Shown here in pieces: positions 17,919-26,910 of a DNA stretch of 64,000 nt. Each line of letters starts with the position of its first letter. Position 1 is the stretch's first letter. The DNA is from an uncultured Bacteroidota bacterium. GTDB lineage: Bacteria > Bacteroidota > Bacteroidia > Bacteroidales > P3. Under the pieces are notes generated by a model. It had not been told where the DNA came from, ran no database searches, and worked only from the letters and a program-made list of their open reading frames with translations. The position numbers and the translations under genes are program-made. The stretch lies in assembly GCA_902777005.1 (NCBI GenBank), contig CACYSB010000006.1, positions 1-64,000 on the forward strand, written 5' to 3'.

Positions 17919-18779
17919 TTATCTGTCAAGGAAATTGCCCAGCGCATAGCTTATGCTCAGCATGAAAGCCGTGTTGTTGCCGTTGGGTATCTCGGTCTTC
18001 AGGCTGCCATTGCCGCTGCCGCTCTGGTCCATGCTCTGCGTGATGATGCGCAGGATGTCCGGCTCCGTGCTCGTGGCCATGAAGCCGTGGTCCACATACA
18101 GCATGGCGTTCCACGGGCCGTATTCGTAGGTGAGGCCCACAATGACGCCTACGTCAAGGCGACGCATGTGGTTGAATACTTGGCGTTGTCGCCGTGCTTC
18201 CACTTTTGCCGCCACCTCTGCGGCGCGCACTGCCGCCACCTCTGCATCGGACATATTGTCGGTGATTGTGATGGATGGCGTATTGGTGATGCTGTTATCA
18301 TAGTTGGCCGCTGGTGACGGGTTGCCGGGCGACACAATGCGGTCCTTGTAACGCCCGAACAGACCAAGGTTCACAGTAGGTCCGGCTATGATGCCTACCA
18401 CATGCCCCGAGCTGCGTATGGGCAGCTCCATGTGGAAGCCCACCAGTATCGGCAGCTGCAGGTAGTACGCGTGGTAGTAGCCGTCCCTCACGCTCAGCGT
18501 GTTCTCGTTCTCCAGCACCTCATGGAAGTTGCTGCCCCGCCGGTTCAGGTTCAGTCCGCTCTGCAGGTACACAAACTCGCCGAAGATGGTCTGCGTGTTG
18601 GCGAAGGAGTAGTTGATGTAACCACCTATGCCTGCACCCAATATGGGCGACTTTGTCGACAGGTCGTCACTGATGGTGGCCACTCCAAGCCCTGCGCGCA
18701 CTCCGTAGTCCGCAAACTGCGCCTGTGCGCCCATCAAACCCATCAGGCCCATCACACCCATTAAAATTATCTTCTTCAT
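17919..18779 (-). CDS. outer-membrane beta-barrel protein with Ala/Glu/Arg-rich loop
   Basis: About 286 residues with signal peptide [24 protein letters not shown] at 18785 is an alternative start two codons upstream. The barrel-like sequence starts [18 protein letters not shown] and ends [16 protein letters not shown] helical segment ([20 protein letters not shown]) interrupts the strands near residues 175-200 and may form a periplasmic or surface loop. No known function. It lies between the peptidase and gltX. Confidence 0.72.
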   Translation of the reverse strand: MKKIILMGVMGLMGLMGAQAQFADYGVRAGLGVATISDDLSTKSPILGAGIGGYINYSFANTQTIFGEFVYLQSGLNLNRRGSNFHEVLENENTLSVRDGYYHAYYLQLPILVGFHMELPIRSSGHVVGIIAGPTVNLGLFGRYKDRIVSPGNPSPAANYDNSITNTPSITITDNMSDAEVAAVRAAEVAAKVEARRQRQVFNHMRRLDVGVIVGLTYEYGPWNAMLYVDHGFMATSTEPDILRIITQSMDQSGSGNGSLKTEIPNGNNTAFMLSISYALGNFLDR

Positions 18780-18789
18780 GTTCATGGTC

Positions 18790-21129
18790 TTATAGTTTTC
18801 TCATTATAAAGTCCGTCATCAGCTGATACAGGTTCAGCCTTGTGTTGCCGGTGGCGTCGTAGATGCTGTGGTTCTTGTTGGGGTAGATGCGGAACTCAAA
18901 CTGTTTGCCCGCATTCTCCAGCTTCTCCACCATCTCGGCCGAGTTCTGGAAGTGCACGTTGTCGTCGCCCGTGCCGTGTATCAGCAGGTAGTTGCCCTGC
19001 AACCGCTCGGCGAAGTTCAGCGGCGAGTTCTCGTCGTAGCCCTTGGCGTTGTCCTTCGGCAGGCCCAGGAAGCGCTCGGTGTAAATATTGTCGTAGTAGC
19101 GCCAGTTCATCACCGGTGCCACAGCTATGGCCATCTTGAACACATCGTTGCCCTTCAGCAGGCTCAGCGTGCTTAGGTAGCCGCCGAAGCTCCAGCCCCA
19201 GATGCCGATGCGCTCTTTGTCCACCCAGCTCTGCTGACCCAGCCAGCGGGCGGCCTCGATGGCGTCCTCGCACTCCATGCGCCCCAGGTCGCCGTAGGTC
19301 TGCTTCTTGAACTTCGCGCCGCGGCCGCCGGTACCGCGTCCGTCAAAGCAGAATACCACATAGCCCTTCTCGGCCAGCATGTGGTACCAGTAGTAGTCCG
19401 AGTAGCCGTAGCTGTTGCTCACCTGTTGGTTGCCGGGACCGCCGTAGACGTATATCAGCACGGGGTAGCGCTTGCTCTCGTTGAAGTTGGCAGGCTTTAT
19501 CGTATAGTAGTTCAACTCCGTGCCCGTCGATGTGGTGAAGGTGCCGAACTGCTTGTGGTTGGTGCCGTAGTCGGACATCTTCTTTTGCAGGTCAGCGTTG
19601 TCCTGCAGCACTTTGATCAGTTTGCCATTGGCGTCATGCAGCGTGTAAGCCGGTGCCATGTTGGCATTGCTGTAGGTGCAGATGTAGTATTTGCAGCCAT
19701 CGCTGAAGGTGGCGTTATAGGTGCCGCCGCTTGTGGGGGCGTTAAAGTCTTTGGTGAAGGAGTAATCGGTGCCGATGAAGTTGGGGTATATGTTGATTAT
19801 ATTCGATTGGCTATAATTCAGGCATTTCTTCTTTTTGCCGTCGAAGCCTATGACGAAGAGGCTCTTGTTGATGGCGCCGTGCTCGCGGCTGGTGTAGTAC
19901 AGGCGCTGGTGCTCAGTGTCCACTCCTGCCACCTCGCACACCTCGTAGCCCCCCGTGGTCACCTGCTTCGCCAGCCGTCCGTCCATGCCGTACATGTACA
20001 CGTGGCGGTAGCCGTCGCGCTCGCTGGTGATGAGCATCATCTCCTGTGCCTTCTTGCCCTTGCCCACGGTGATGAACTGCCATGTGTCAGGCACCTCCAC
20101 GTACGTGTCGCACTGCTCCTCGTAAAGTTTGCTGATGGTATTGTTGTTAAGGCCGTTGCTCGAAGTGTTCACGGCCAGTATCTCCATCGTGTTCTGCAGC
20201 CGGTTCATCACCATCACGGCCAACACGTCGGGAGTGTTGGTCCATTGGAAGCGGGGGATATACTCCCACTTCGACTTGCCGTCCGCCACGGTGGTGCTGC
20301 GTCCGTCGAGAACAGGGGTGAAACGTCCTTTGGTCTCGATGTTGTACACATGCAGGCTCACCTTGCTGTTATCTTCGCCGGCCTTGGGGTACTTGTATTT
20401 GTAGTCCTCAGGATAGAGGGCACCCCACATCTGCATGTTGTACTCCCTCACCTTGCTCTCGTCGAAGCGCAGGTAGGCAATCTTCTTCGAGTCGGGGCTC
20501 CACTGGAAGCCCTGCGTGATGGCGAACTCCTCCTCGTACACCCAGTCCGTCGTGCCGTTGATTACCTCGTTCACCCTTCCGTCCGTCGTGATGGCGTGCT
20601 CCTCAAGCGTCTCAAGGTCCATCCAGTACAGGTTGTTGTCGCGCACAAAAGCCACTTTCGTGCCGTCGGGGCTCAGCGTCGTCAGGCGTTGCTTGCCGTT
20701 CTTCGTCAGCTTCACAAAGCTTGTGCCGCCCACGTTGTACAGCCAGTAGTCGCTCACACCGCTGTGGCGGTAGATGGGCTCGAAACCGCTGCTCAGCAGT
20801 ATCTTGGTCTCATCCTTGCTGAACTCGTAGCTCTCCATCCGCGGCAACGCCGCAGCCTTGTTCCTGATTTTGGGGTCGGCATTCGGGCCTCCGAAGAGGC
20901 ACATGTCAGCCACCTTCTCGCCCGTGGCGTAGCTGTACTTCGCTATGCCGTCGCGGCCCATCGTGCAATAGTGCTCCCCGTCGGCCATCGACCGCAGGCC
21001 ACCTATGCCGCTCGGCGCGAAGGTGCGCTTCGTCCAGATGTCTTCCAACGTGATATTCTGCTGCTGCGCCGTGGCCGCGCCACCGCCCAGCATCGTCGCA
21101 AATGCCATATATACAAATAGTTTCTTCAT
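18790..21129 (-). CDS. dipeptidyl peptidase IV-type serine peptidase (S9 family)
   Basis: Exported 779-residue peptidase with signal peptide MKKLFVYMAFATMLGGGAATAQ. The N-terminal beta-propeller region (DPPIV_N; phrases such as LSPDGTKVAFVRDNNLY and FQWSPDSKKIAYLRFDE) covers about 50-480. The alpha/beta hydrolase domain has the nucleophile motif GWSFGG. The acidic and His residues lie in HGTGDDNVHFQ and NKNHSIYD. It removes X-Pro or X-Ala dipeptides and supports peptide use by asaccharolytic Bacteroidales. A promoter-like TATATTTG lies at 21165-21172. Confidence 0.92.
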   Translation of the reverse strand: MKKLFVYMAFATMLGGGAATAQQQNITLEDIWTKRTFAPSGIGGLRSMADGEHYCTMGRDGIAKYSYATGEKVADMCLFGGPNADPKIRNKAAALPRMESYEFSKDETKILLSSGFEPIYRHSGVSDYWLYNVGGTSFVKLTKNGKQRLTTLSPDGTKVAFVRDNNLYWMDLETLEEHAITTDGRVNEVINGTTDWVYEEEFAITQGFQWSPDSKKIAYLRFDESKVREYNMQMWGALYPEDYKYKYPKAGEDNSKVSLHVYNIETKGRFTPVLDGRSTTVADGKSKWEYIPRFQWTNTPDVLAVMVMNRLQNTMEILAVNTSSNGLNNNTISKLYEEQCDTYVEVPDTWQFITVGKGKKAQEMMLITSERDGYRHVYMYGMDGRLAKQVTTGGYEVCEVAGVDTEHQRLYYTSREHGAINKSLFVIGFDGKKKKCLNYSQSNIINIYPNFIGTDYSFTKDFNAPTSGGTYNATFSDGCKYYICTYSNANMAPAYTLHDANGKLIKVLQDNADLQKKMSDYGTNHKQFGTFTTSTGTELNYYTIKPANFNESKRYPVLIYVYGGPGNQQVSNSYGYSDYYWYHMLAEKGYVVFCFDGRGTGGRGAKFKKQTYGDLGRMECEDAIEAARWLGQQSWVDKERIGIWGWSFGGYLSTLSLLKGNDVFKMAIAVAPVMNWRYYDNIYTERFLGLPKDNAKGYDENSPLNFAERLQGNYLLIHGTGDDNVHFQNSAEMVEKLENAGKQFEFRIYPNKNHSIYDATGNTRLNLYQLMTDFIMRKL

Positions 21130-21164
21130 GTCTTATGTTTCGCTTTCCTTATAATTATAAATTG

Positions 21165-21172
21165 CAAATATA
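21165..21172 (-). promoter_or_regulatory. -7 promoter element TATATTTG for the DPP IV gene
   Basis: Reads TATATTTGC on the minus strand, 36 bp upstream of the start codon. It matches the Bacteroidota consensus TAnnTTTG. Confidence 0.6.
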
Positions 21173-21220
21173 CAAAAAAATCCCGAATTGAACACTTACC
21201 ACTGATTTTTTTATCGCATT

Positions 21221-21350
21221 CCCCTCGTACCCTCTCCCTCATCTCTCCGTCTGTTTTACCACTGTTCTACGGTTGTTCTACGGTTTAAAACCGTTAAACA
21301 ACCGTTAAACAATCGGTGAACAGCCGTAGAACAGCCGTAGAGGCTACGGT
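21221..21350. repeat. 11-bp-period inverted array, copy C
   Basis: Right-arm units are accgttaaaca, accgttaaaca, atcggtgaaca, gccgtagaaca, gccgtagaggc. Left-arm units read on the minus strand are accgtagaaca, accgtagaaca, gtggtaaaaca, gacggagagat, gagggagaggg. The arms diverge from a tttaaaa centre at about 21284-21290. The copy occupies most of the 303-bp gap between the divergent DPP IV and FGE-fold genes, between their two promoters. Confidence 0.9.
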
Positions 21351-21403
21351 TTGGATGCGCGGCAAGTACTTTTTTCCCTAATCTCTGTTTTCTAAATATT
21401 GCG

Positions 21404-21411
21404 TATCTTTG
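21404..21411 (+). promoter_or_regulatory. -7 promoter element TATCTTTG for the FGE-fold lipoprotein
   Basis: TATCTTTGC about 22 bp before the ATG at 21433, with T-rich sequence around the -33 position. It fits the Bacteroidota promoter form. Confidence 0.65.
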
Positions 21412-21432
21412 CAGAATAAAATCTAATGCAAA

Positions 21433-22323
21433 ATGAAACACAAGATATTGACATTTAGCCTGATGGTGGCGGCGTTGGCTTTCGTGGGCTGCAAGGACGA
21501 CGAGTTTTCCGTGGACACCGGCACGAGCACCCCGTCGCAGCAGCAGCATGTCCGCCAGTTGATGTTCGACCTGGAGACCTTCACCGTCCCCAACAGTTCG
21601 GTGAGTTTCGACATGGTGCTGGTGAAGGCCGGCACCTTCGTCATGGGTGGTGTCGACGAAGAGGGGCCGGCGCACGAGGTGACGCTGACGCACAACTACT
21701 ACATCGGCAGCACCGAAGTGACGCAGGCTCTCTACTATGCCGTCATGAAGGAGAACCCTTCGGTGTTCAGCTACGGCGAGAACTACCCTGTCGACAATGT
21801 CAGCCACAAGGATGCTGTGACTTTCTGCCAGAAACTGACACAACTCACGGGCTACCACTTCGTGCTGCCCACCGAGGCGCAGTGGGAGTATGCCGCTCAG
21901 GGCGGCCACAGCTCACAGGCGGCGCGCACCGCCTATGCCGGCGGCAACAATATCGGCGCTGTGGGCTGGTACTGGGGAAATGCTCCTGAGTACAACGTCA
22001 ACGCTGTCAGCAGCTCCACGGGGCACGACACTGTGCTTGTCGTACGCCACACCAGCGCCGTGAAAGGGAAGCAGGCCAACGCGCTCGGACTCTACGACAT
22101 GACGGGCAACGTGCGCGAATGGTGCGCCGACTGGTACTCGGTTTTGGGCTCCGAGGCTGTCACCGACCCCGAGGGACCGCTGTCGTCAGACCGCGGCCGC
22201 GTCTACCGCGGCGGCAGCTGCAACGACTCGGCACAGTACTGCCGTATTGCCCACCGCGAGAGCTTGAGCACCATGAGCAAGGGCTTCGACTTCGGCTTCC
22301 GCGTGGCTGTCAACATGGATTGA
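21433..22323 (+). CDS. FGE-sulfatase-fold (SUMF1-like) lipoprotein
   Basis: A 296-residue predicted lipoprotein: MKHKILTFSLMVAALAFVGC with the Cys at 20, then an acidic CKDDE start. The domain runs from about 60 to 296 with FVMGG, STEVTQALYYAVM, PVDNVSHKDAVTFCQKLT, LPTEAQWEYAAQGG, NVREWCADWY and a terminal RGGSC...YCRIAHRE. These are formylglycine-generating-enzyme-fold motifs. The Cys pattern is not clearly that of a true FGE, so a structural or ligand-binding role is as likely as catalysis. It is a single-gene unit with its own promoter and terminator. Confidence 0.85.
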   Translation: MKHKILTFSLMVAALAFVGCKDDEFSVDTGTSTPSQQQHVRQLMFDLETFTVPNSSVSFDMVLVKAGTFVMGGVDEEGPAHEVTLTHNYYIGSTEVTQALYYAVMKENPSVFSYGENYPVDNVSHKDAVTFCQKLTQLTGYHFVLPTEAQWEYAAQGGHSSQAARTAYAGGNNIGAVGWYWGNAPEYNVNAVSSSTGHDTVLVVRHTSAVKGKQANALGLYDMTGNVREWCADWYSVLGSEAVTDPEGPLSSDRGRVYRGGSCNDSAQYCRIAHRESLSTMSKGFDFGFRVAVNMD

Positions 22324-22375
22324 CGCCAGCTACGCTATATTTATTCTACGCCGTCAAGCGTTTGGCCGCAATAGC

Positions 22376-22421
22376 AAGACCCCTACGAAGTATCATCGCC
22401 GATACACCGTAGGGGTCTTTT
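22376..22421. terminator. bidirectional rho-independent terminator
   Basis: The stem aagacccctacg pairs with cgtaggggtctt across a loop of about 20 nt. A T-tract follows on the plus strand and an A-run precedes it, so it can serve both the FGE-fold gene and the convergent CDF gene. Confidence 0.8.
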
Positions 22422-22433
22422 CAATGTGATGTC

Positions 22434-23393
22434 TTAGCAGCAGCTTACGTCCTTGCAGTGCGAGCTCTTCGTCTCCAGCTCTAGGGTGCTGTGGTGTATG
22501 CCAAGTTCGTCGAGTTGTTGCTTCACGCGGTCGGTGACCTCTTCCAGCATACTTGCTTCCGGTATCACGATATGGCAGGTGAGAGCCGTCTCGGTGGTGG
22601 AGATGGCCCAGATGTGCATGTGGTGCACGTTGAGTACGCCTTCCAGGGCCTCTATCTTCTTGCTGATGTCGTCCACGTCGAAGCCCTCGGGTACGGCGTC
22701 GGTGCTCATGCGCAGGCTCTCGCTGAGGAGTTCCCAGGTGCTGACGAGTATCACTACGGCGATGACGAGGCCTATGATTGGGTCGACGATGGTCCAGCCG
22801 GTGAGGTTGATGACCACGCCGCTGACCACCACACCGATGCTGACAAGCGTGTCGGCAAGCATGTGGAGGAAGGCGCCGCGGGTGTTGATGTCGTGCTTAT
22901 GCTGGCGGCTCAGCGCCCAGGCTGTTAGGCCGTTTATGACGATGCCCACGGCGGCGGTCCAGATGATGAGGGTGCCGTTGACGTCCGTGGGGTTGAAGAA
23001 TTTCTCGATGCTCTCCACGATGATGGCGCCCACGGCCACCAGCAGGATGATGGCGTTGAGCAGCGAGATGAGCACCGATGCCTTGCGGTGGCCGTAGGTG
23101 AAGCGCTTGGTGGCATGCGAGGAGGCCAGCTTCAGCGCTATCATGGCCAGCACAAGCGAGAAGACGTCGCTCAGGTTGTGGCCCGCATCCGACAGCAGTC
23201 CGATGCTGTTGCCGACGATGCCCGCCACCGCCTCGACGATGACGAAGGCCAGGTTGAGCGCTACCGCCACAATATATATTGTAGACAGCTTCTCTATGGC
23301 GTGCGTGTGGTGGTGATGGTGGCCATGATGCTCGTGACCATGTTCATGGTTGTGCTCATGGTGGTGTTCGTGGTGTTCGTGTATGTGTTCCAT
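22434..23393 (-). CDS. cation diffusion facilitator (zinc/cadmium/cobalt efflux, CzcD/ZitB type)
   Basis: A 319-residue inner-membrane divalent-metal/proton antiporter. The N-terminal 30 residues are almost wholly His and Glu (HEHHEHHHEHNHEH...), a probable metal sensor or buffer. Six membrane helices follow. Metal-site motifs are LLSDAGHNLSD in helix 2 and HMLADTLVS in helix 5. The C-terminal cytoplasmic domain (VHHMHIWAIS, CHIVIPE) ends SSHCKDVSCC, a Cys-rich tail that may also bind metal. It is monocistronic, with a TAATTTTG promoter at 23426-23433. Confidence 0.93.
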   Translation of the reverse strand: MEHIHEHHEHHHEHNHEHGHEHHGHHHHHTHAIEKLSTIYIVAVALNLAFVIVEAVAGIVGNSIGLLSDAGHNLSDVFSLVLAMIALKLASSHATKRFTYGHRKASVLISLLNAIILLVAVGAIIVESIEKFFNPTDVNGTLIIWTAAVGIVINGLTAWALSRQHKHDINTRGAFLHMLADTLVSIGVVVSGVVINLTGWTIVDPIIGLVIAVVILVSTWELLSESLRMSTDAVPEGFDVDDISKKIEALEGVLNVHHMHIWAISTTETALTCHIVIPEASMLEEVTDRVKQQLDELGIHHSTLELETKSSHCKDVSCC

Positions 23394-23425
23394 AATGTTG
23401 TTTTTTGTTGTTGTTTTTCAGTTTG

Positions 23426-23433
23426 CAAAATTA
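23426..23433 (-). promoter_or_regulatory. -7 promoter element TAATTTTG for the CDF gene
   Basis: TAATTTTGC on the minus strand, 33 bp upstream of the ATG. Confidence 0.5.
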
Positions 23434-23477
23434 CTGACTTTTGCAGACATGGCCCCCTCACCAATAATGGTTAATGC

Positions 23478-23515
23478 AAACCGGCACCGCCGACGGTTGC
23501 CGATGGTGCCGGTTT
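23478..23515. terminator. hairpin, possible terminator
   Basis: aaaccggcacc pairs with ggtgccggttt. There is no strong T-tract on either side. It lies just past the 3' end of the minus-strand barrel gene. Confidence 0.45.
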
Positions 23516-23537
23516 GAGACTATTTCTGTGTTTGCGA

Positions 23538-24302
23538 TTAGAGGCGGATGCGGTGGGTGAGGGTGATGTATCCGACGCGGCGGTTCACACCTTCCCAAGG
23601 CTTGCCGAAATTACCGTTCCACGATGCTCCTTCGTAGCCTTCGTTGAAGAAGTTGTGCAGCGGCATGGAGAACATCAGGACGGTCTTGCTGCGAGCCGAG
23701 AAGTCGTATGAGAGGCCGAAGTCGAGGCCGAGACCGTCGCTGAGCATTTCCTTCTTGGCTCCGAGGTAGTGGTTGCCGGTGGCGCCCAGAACCTTGTCGT
23801 AGAAGACACCGCCTTCGATGGCCATATTCGCGAAGGTGAGCACGATACCGCCGCGGGGCTGGAAGTAGAAGCTGCGGATGAATTGGTTGTCATATTTGAA
23901 GCAGAGCTCCTGGCTCTTGAAGAACGCTCCGGCGTATAGGCCGATGAAGGTGGGGGTCCAGGAAGCGTCGATACCGATGCAGAAGTCGCCCATCTTCTTG
24001 AAGGGGATGCCGAAGGCGTCATAGTAGGGGCCGTAGATGTCGTTGGTCTCGTTGAAACCTGTTTTGGCCATGCCAACAGGGAAGACGAGGTCGGCGCCGG
24101 GTAGCAGGGTGGCCATGGCGAGCGAGTCGACGTGGTTGTTGGTACCGAGCATGCCTACTGTGACACCCTGTGCGATATTGTACAGGATGGTGGTCCAATA
24201 GTTGGTTGACCAGGCGCGTGAGTTGAGGGTCACGGTGCTCTGTGCCGATGCGCTGGTGGCGAGCATGGCTACAGCGGCGAGAGTAATAATTACTTTCTTC
24301 AT
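23538..24302 (-). CDS. outer-membrane beta-barrel protein, unknown function
   Basis: 254 residues from ATG at 24302, which gives a clean signal peptide MKKVIITLAAVAMLATSASAQ. An in-frame extension upstream to 24359 would run into the fumarate reductase gene and is rejected. The mature part is rich in Gly and aromatics, with strand-like segments (FCIGIDASWTPTFIGLYAGAFF, LGLDFGLSYDFSARS) and ends GYITLTHRIRL. It lies 19 bp downstream of the fumarate reductase fusion gene and may be co-transcribed. Confidence 0.7.
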   Translation of the reverse strand: MKKVIITLAAVAMLATSASAQSTVTLNSRAWSTNYWTTILYNIAQGVTVGMLGTNNHVDSLAMATLLPGADLVFPVGMAKTGFNETNDIYGPYYDAFGIPFKKMGDFCIGIDASWTPTFIGLYAGAFFKSQELCFKYDNQFIRSFYFQPRGGIVLTFANMAIEGGVFYDKVLGATGNHYLGAKKEMLSDGLGLDFGLSYDFSARSKTVLMFSMPLHNFFNEGYEGASWNGNFGKPWEGVNRRVGYITLTHRIRL

Positions 24303-24321
24303 AATGTGTATTGTTTGTTTG

Positions 24322-26880
24322 TTAATCTTCTCTGCGGTCGCGGCCGAACATCTGGCCAATCCATTGGCGATTGAGGCGGGCGATGTTCTGGCGCTTGATT
24401 TGCTTGGGGCATTCGGCTTCGCAGGCGTAGGTGTTGGTGCATCCGCCGAAGCCGAGCTCGTCCATCTTGATTATCATCTTGCGGGCACGGTCGAGAGCCT
24501 CGGGCTGGCCTTGCGGCAGCAGGTTGAGGTGGCTCACCTTGGCACCCACGAAGAGCATGGCACTGGCGTTCTTGCAGGCCGCCACGCAGGCACCGCAGCC
24601 GATGCAGGCAGCGGCATCCATGGCCTGGTCGGCGATGTGCTTGGGCACAAGGATATTGTTGGCGTCGGGCACGCCGCCGGTAGTGGCACTGATGTAGCCG
24701 CCGGCCTGGATTATCTTGTCGAAGGCCGTGCGGTCGACCACCAGGTCCTTGATGATGGGGAAGGCTTTGGCACGCCAAGGCTCCACCCATATCTCGTCAC
24801 CGTCGTGGAAGTGGCGCATGTGGAGCTGGCAGGTGGTGACGCCATCGTCGTTGCCGTGCGGGCGGCCGTTGATATATAGGCCGCACATGCCGCAGATGCC
24901 CTCGCGGCAGTCGTTGTCGAAGCACACGGGGTGGGCTATCTTGTCGTTGATTAGCTTTTCGTTGAGCTGGTCGAGCATCTCGAGGAACGAGCAGTCGGCG
25001 CTGATGTTGTCAATCTCGTAGGTCTCGAAGTGCCCTTTGGCGCGGGCGTTCAAGTTGTCGTCGTCGCGGAGTGTCTCGCCGTCCTCTGTTTGGTGCTCAA
25101 TGCGGAAGTGGCCGCCGCAGCTCTCCTCGCGCTGGGTGGCGTCGTCGACTATGAGGCGTGCCAGCTCGAAGTAGTCTTCTAGGCGGTAGGCTTTCTCCAG
25201 CTCAGGGTTCATCTCGGCGGCCTTGCCGGGAATGAAGACATGCTGGTAGAAGTCGGCCTCAAGTTCGGCAATCTTCTCTTTGGCGGTGGCAAGGCTTTCC
25301 TTAGAGCGAGCCATGCCGCAGTATTCCCACATGATGCGGCCCAAAGATTTATGATAGTGGTCGACGCTGTGCTGACCCTGTATGTTCATTAGGCTGTCCA
25401 TGCGTGCGCGCACGTTGGCTTCGGCCTCGTCGAACTCGGGGCCTTCGGCCTTTATCTTGCCCACGTATATCTGGTCGGCCAAGTAGTTCTGCATGGTGTA
25501 GGGCAGCACGAAGTATCCGTCGGCGAGTCCCTGCATGAGGGCGCTGGCGCCGAGACGGTTGGCACCGTGGTCGCTGAAGTTGGCCTCGCCAGCGGCGAAG
25601 AGGCCGGGGATGGTCGTCTGCAGCTCATAGTCGACCCAAAGGCCGCCCATGGTGTAGTGCACGGCGGGGTATATCATCATCGGGTACTCGTAGGGGTCTA
25701 CGTCGACAATCTTCTGGTACATCTGGAAGAGATTGCCGTACTTCTGCTCCACGACGTCGCGACCGAGACGCTTGATGGCATCGGCAAAGTCAAGGTAGAC
25801 TGCCAGACCGGTGGGACCTACGCCGTAGCCGGCATCACAACGCTCCTTGGCGGCACGGCTGGCAACGTCGCGCGGCACCAGGTTGCCGAAAGCTGGGTAG
25901 CGGCGCTCCAGGTAATAGTCGCGGTCTTCCTCGGCAATGTCGAGGGCTGTCTTCTCGCCGCGGCGTATAGCTTCGGCATCCTCTTTCTTCTTGGGCACCC
26001 AGATGCGGCCGTCGTTGCGGAGGCTCTCGCTCATCAGCGTGAGCTTCGACTGGTAGTCGCCGTGGACGGGTATGCAGGTGGGGTGAATCTGCACGTAGCA
26101 GGGGTTGGCGAAGGCGGCGCCGCGACGGTGGCAGACCCAGGCTGCGGAGCCGTTGCTGTTCATGGCGTTGGTGCTGAGGTAGTATACGTTACCATAGCCG
26201 CCTGTAGCCACCACGACGGCGTGGGCGGCATATCGCTCCAGCTCGCCGGTGACGAGGTTGCGGACAATGATACCGCGTGCTCTACCGTCCTTGATGACGA
26301 GATCCATCATCTCATGACGCTCGTGGAGCACCACAGTGCCGCGTGCAATCTCGCGGCTCAACGCACCGTAGGCGCCCAGCAGCAGCTGCTGGCCCGTCTG
26401 GCCGCGGGCGTAGAAGGTGCGACTTACCTGTGCACCGCCGAACGAGCGGTTATCGAGCAGGCCGCTATAGTCGCGGGCGAAGGGTACACCCTGCGCCACA
26501 CACTGGTCTATGATGTCGCCGCTGACCTCGGCCAGGCGGTAGACGTTGGCCTCGCGGGCGCGGTAGTCGCCACCCTTGATGGTGTCCTTGAACAGGCGCT
26601 CCACGCTGTCGCCGTCGTTCTGGTAGTTCTTGGCGGCGTTGATACCGCCCTGGGCGGCGATGGAGTGCGCGCGACGCGGCGAGTCCTGGATGCAGAAGAT
26701 GTCCACGTGGAACCCTAATGCGCCGAACGATGCGGCTGCCGAGGCGCCGGCCAATCCGGTACCGACGACGATGATGTCGAGCTTGCGCTTGTTGGCGGGG
26801 TTCACCAGCTTCTGCGCGGCTTTGTAGTTGGTCCATTTCTGACTGAGAGGACCTTCGGGTATCTTGGAATCTAATATCAT
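24322..26880 (-). CDS. frdA-frdB: fumarate reductase/succinate dehydrogenase, flavoprotein and iron-sulfur subunits fused in one polypeptide
   Basis: Reduces fumarate to succinate at the inner face of the membrane. Residues 1-609 are FrdA/SdhA: the FAD-binding [14 protein letters not shown], the [12 protein letters not shown] motif with the His that links FAD, and ESCGGHFR near the end. Residues 610-852 are FrdB: [2Fe-2S] ligands in CREGICGMC and TTCQ, cluster motif [12 protein letters not shown], and [13 protein letters not shown]. The two are normally separate genes. Here the junction (about 25053, GETLRDDD then [14 protein letters not shown]) lacks about 35-40 residues of the FrdA tail and about 15 of the FrdB head. 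All cofactor ligands I can identify remain. It is downstream of frdC. Confidence 0.93.
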   Translation of the reverse strand: MILDSKIPEGPLSQKWTNYKAAQKLVNPANKRKLDIIVVGTGLAGASAAASFGALGFHVDIFCIQDSPRRAHSIAAQGGINAAKNYQNDGDSVERLFKDTIKGGDYRAREANVYRLAEVSGDIIDQCVAQGVPFARDYSGLLDNRSFGGAQVSRTFYARGQTGQQLLLGAYGALSREIARGTVVLHERHEMMDLVIKDGRARGIIVRNLVTGELERYAAHAVVVATGGYGNVYYLSTNAMNSNGSAAWVCHRRGAAFANPCYVQIHPTCIPVHGDYQSKLTLMSESLRNDGRIWVPKKKEDAEAIRRGEKTALDIAEEDRDYYLERRYPAFGNLVPRDVASRAAKERCDAGYGVGPTGLAVYLDFADAIKRLGRDVVEQKYGNLFQMYQKIVDVDPYEYPMMIYPAVHYTMGGLWVDYELQTTIPGLFAAGEANFSDHGANRLGASALMQGLADGYFVLPYTMQNYLADQIYVGKIKAEGPEFDEAEANVRARMDSLMNIQGQHSVDHYHKSLGRIMWEYCGMARSKESLATAKEKIAELEADFYQHVFIPGKAAEMNPELEKAYRLEDYFELARLIVDDATQREESCGGHFRIEHQTEDGETLRDDDNLNARAKGHFETYEIDNISADCSFLEMLDQLNEKLINDKIAHPVCFDNDCREGICGMCGLYINGRPHGNDDGVTTCQLHMRHFHDGDEIWVEPWRAKAFPIIKDLVVDRTAFDKIIQAGGYISATTGGVPDANNILVPKHIADQAMDAAACIGCGACVAACKNASAMLFVGAKVSHLNLLPQGQPEALDRARKMIIKMDELGFGGCTNTYACEAECPKQIKRQNIARLNRQWIGQMFGRDRRED

Positions 26881-26910
26881 TGCGTTAATGTGTTAATGCG
26901 TTAGTGTTTA
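26879..26910. repeat. 4 x 8-bp array between frdC and frdA
   Basis: Units attgcgtt, aatgtgtt, aatgcgtt, agtgttta fill the whole gap between the frdC stop and the frdA start. The same period and a similar sequence occur upstream of nqrE at 31061-31092. Confidence 0.75.

Noticed and set aside
19381..21120. 579-codon open frame antisense to the DPP IV gene
   Set aside because: Val/Ala/His-rich shadow with no recognisable motif; the minus-strand peptidase is certain.
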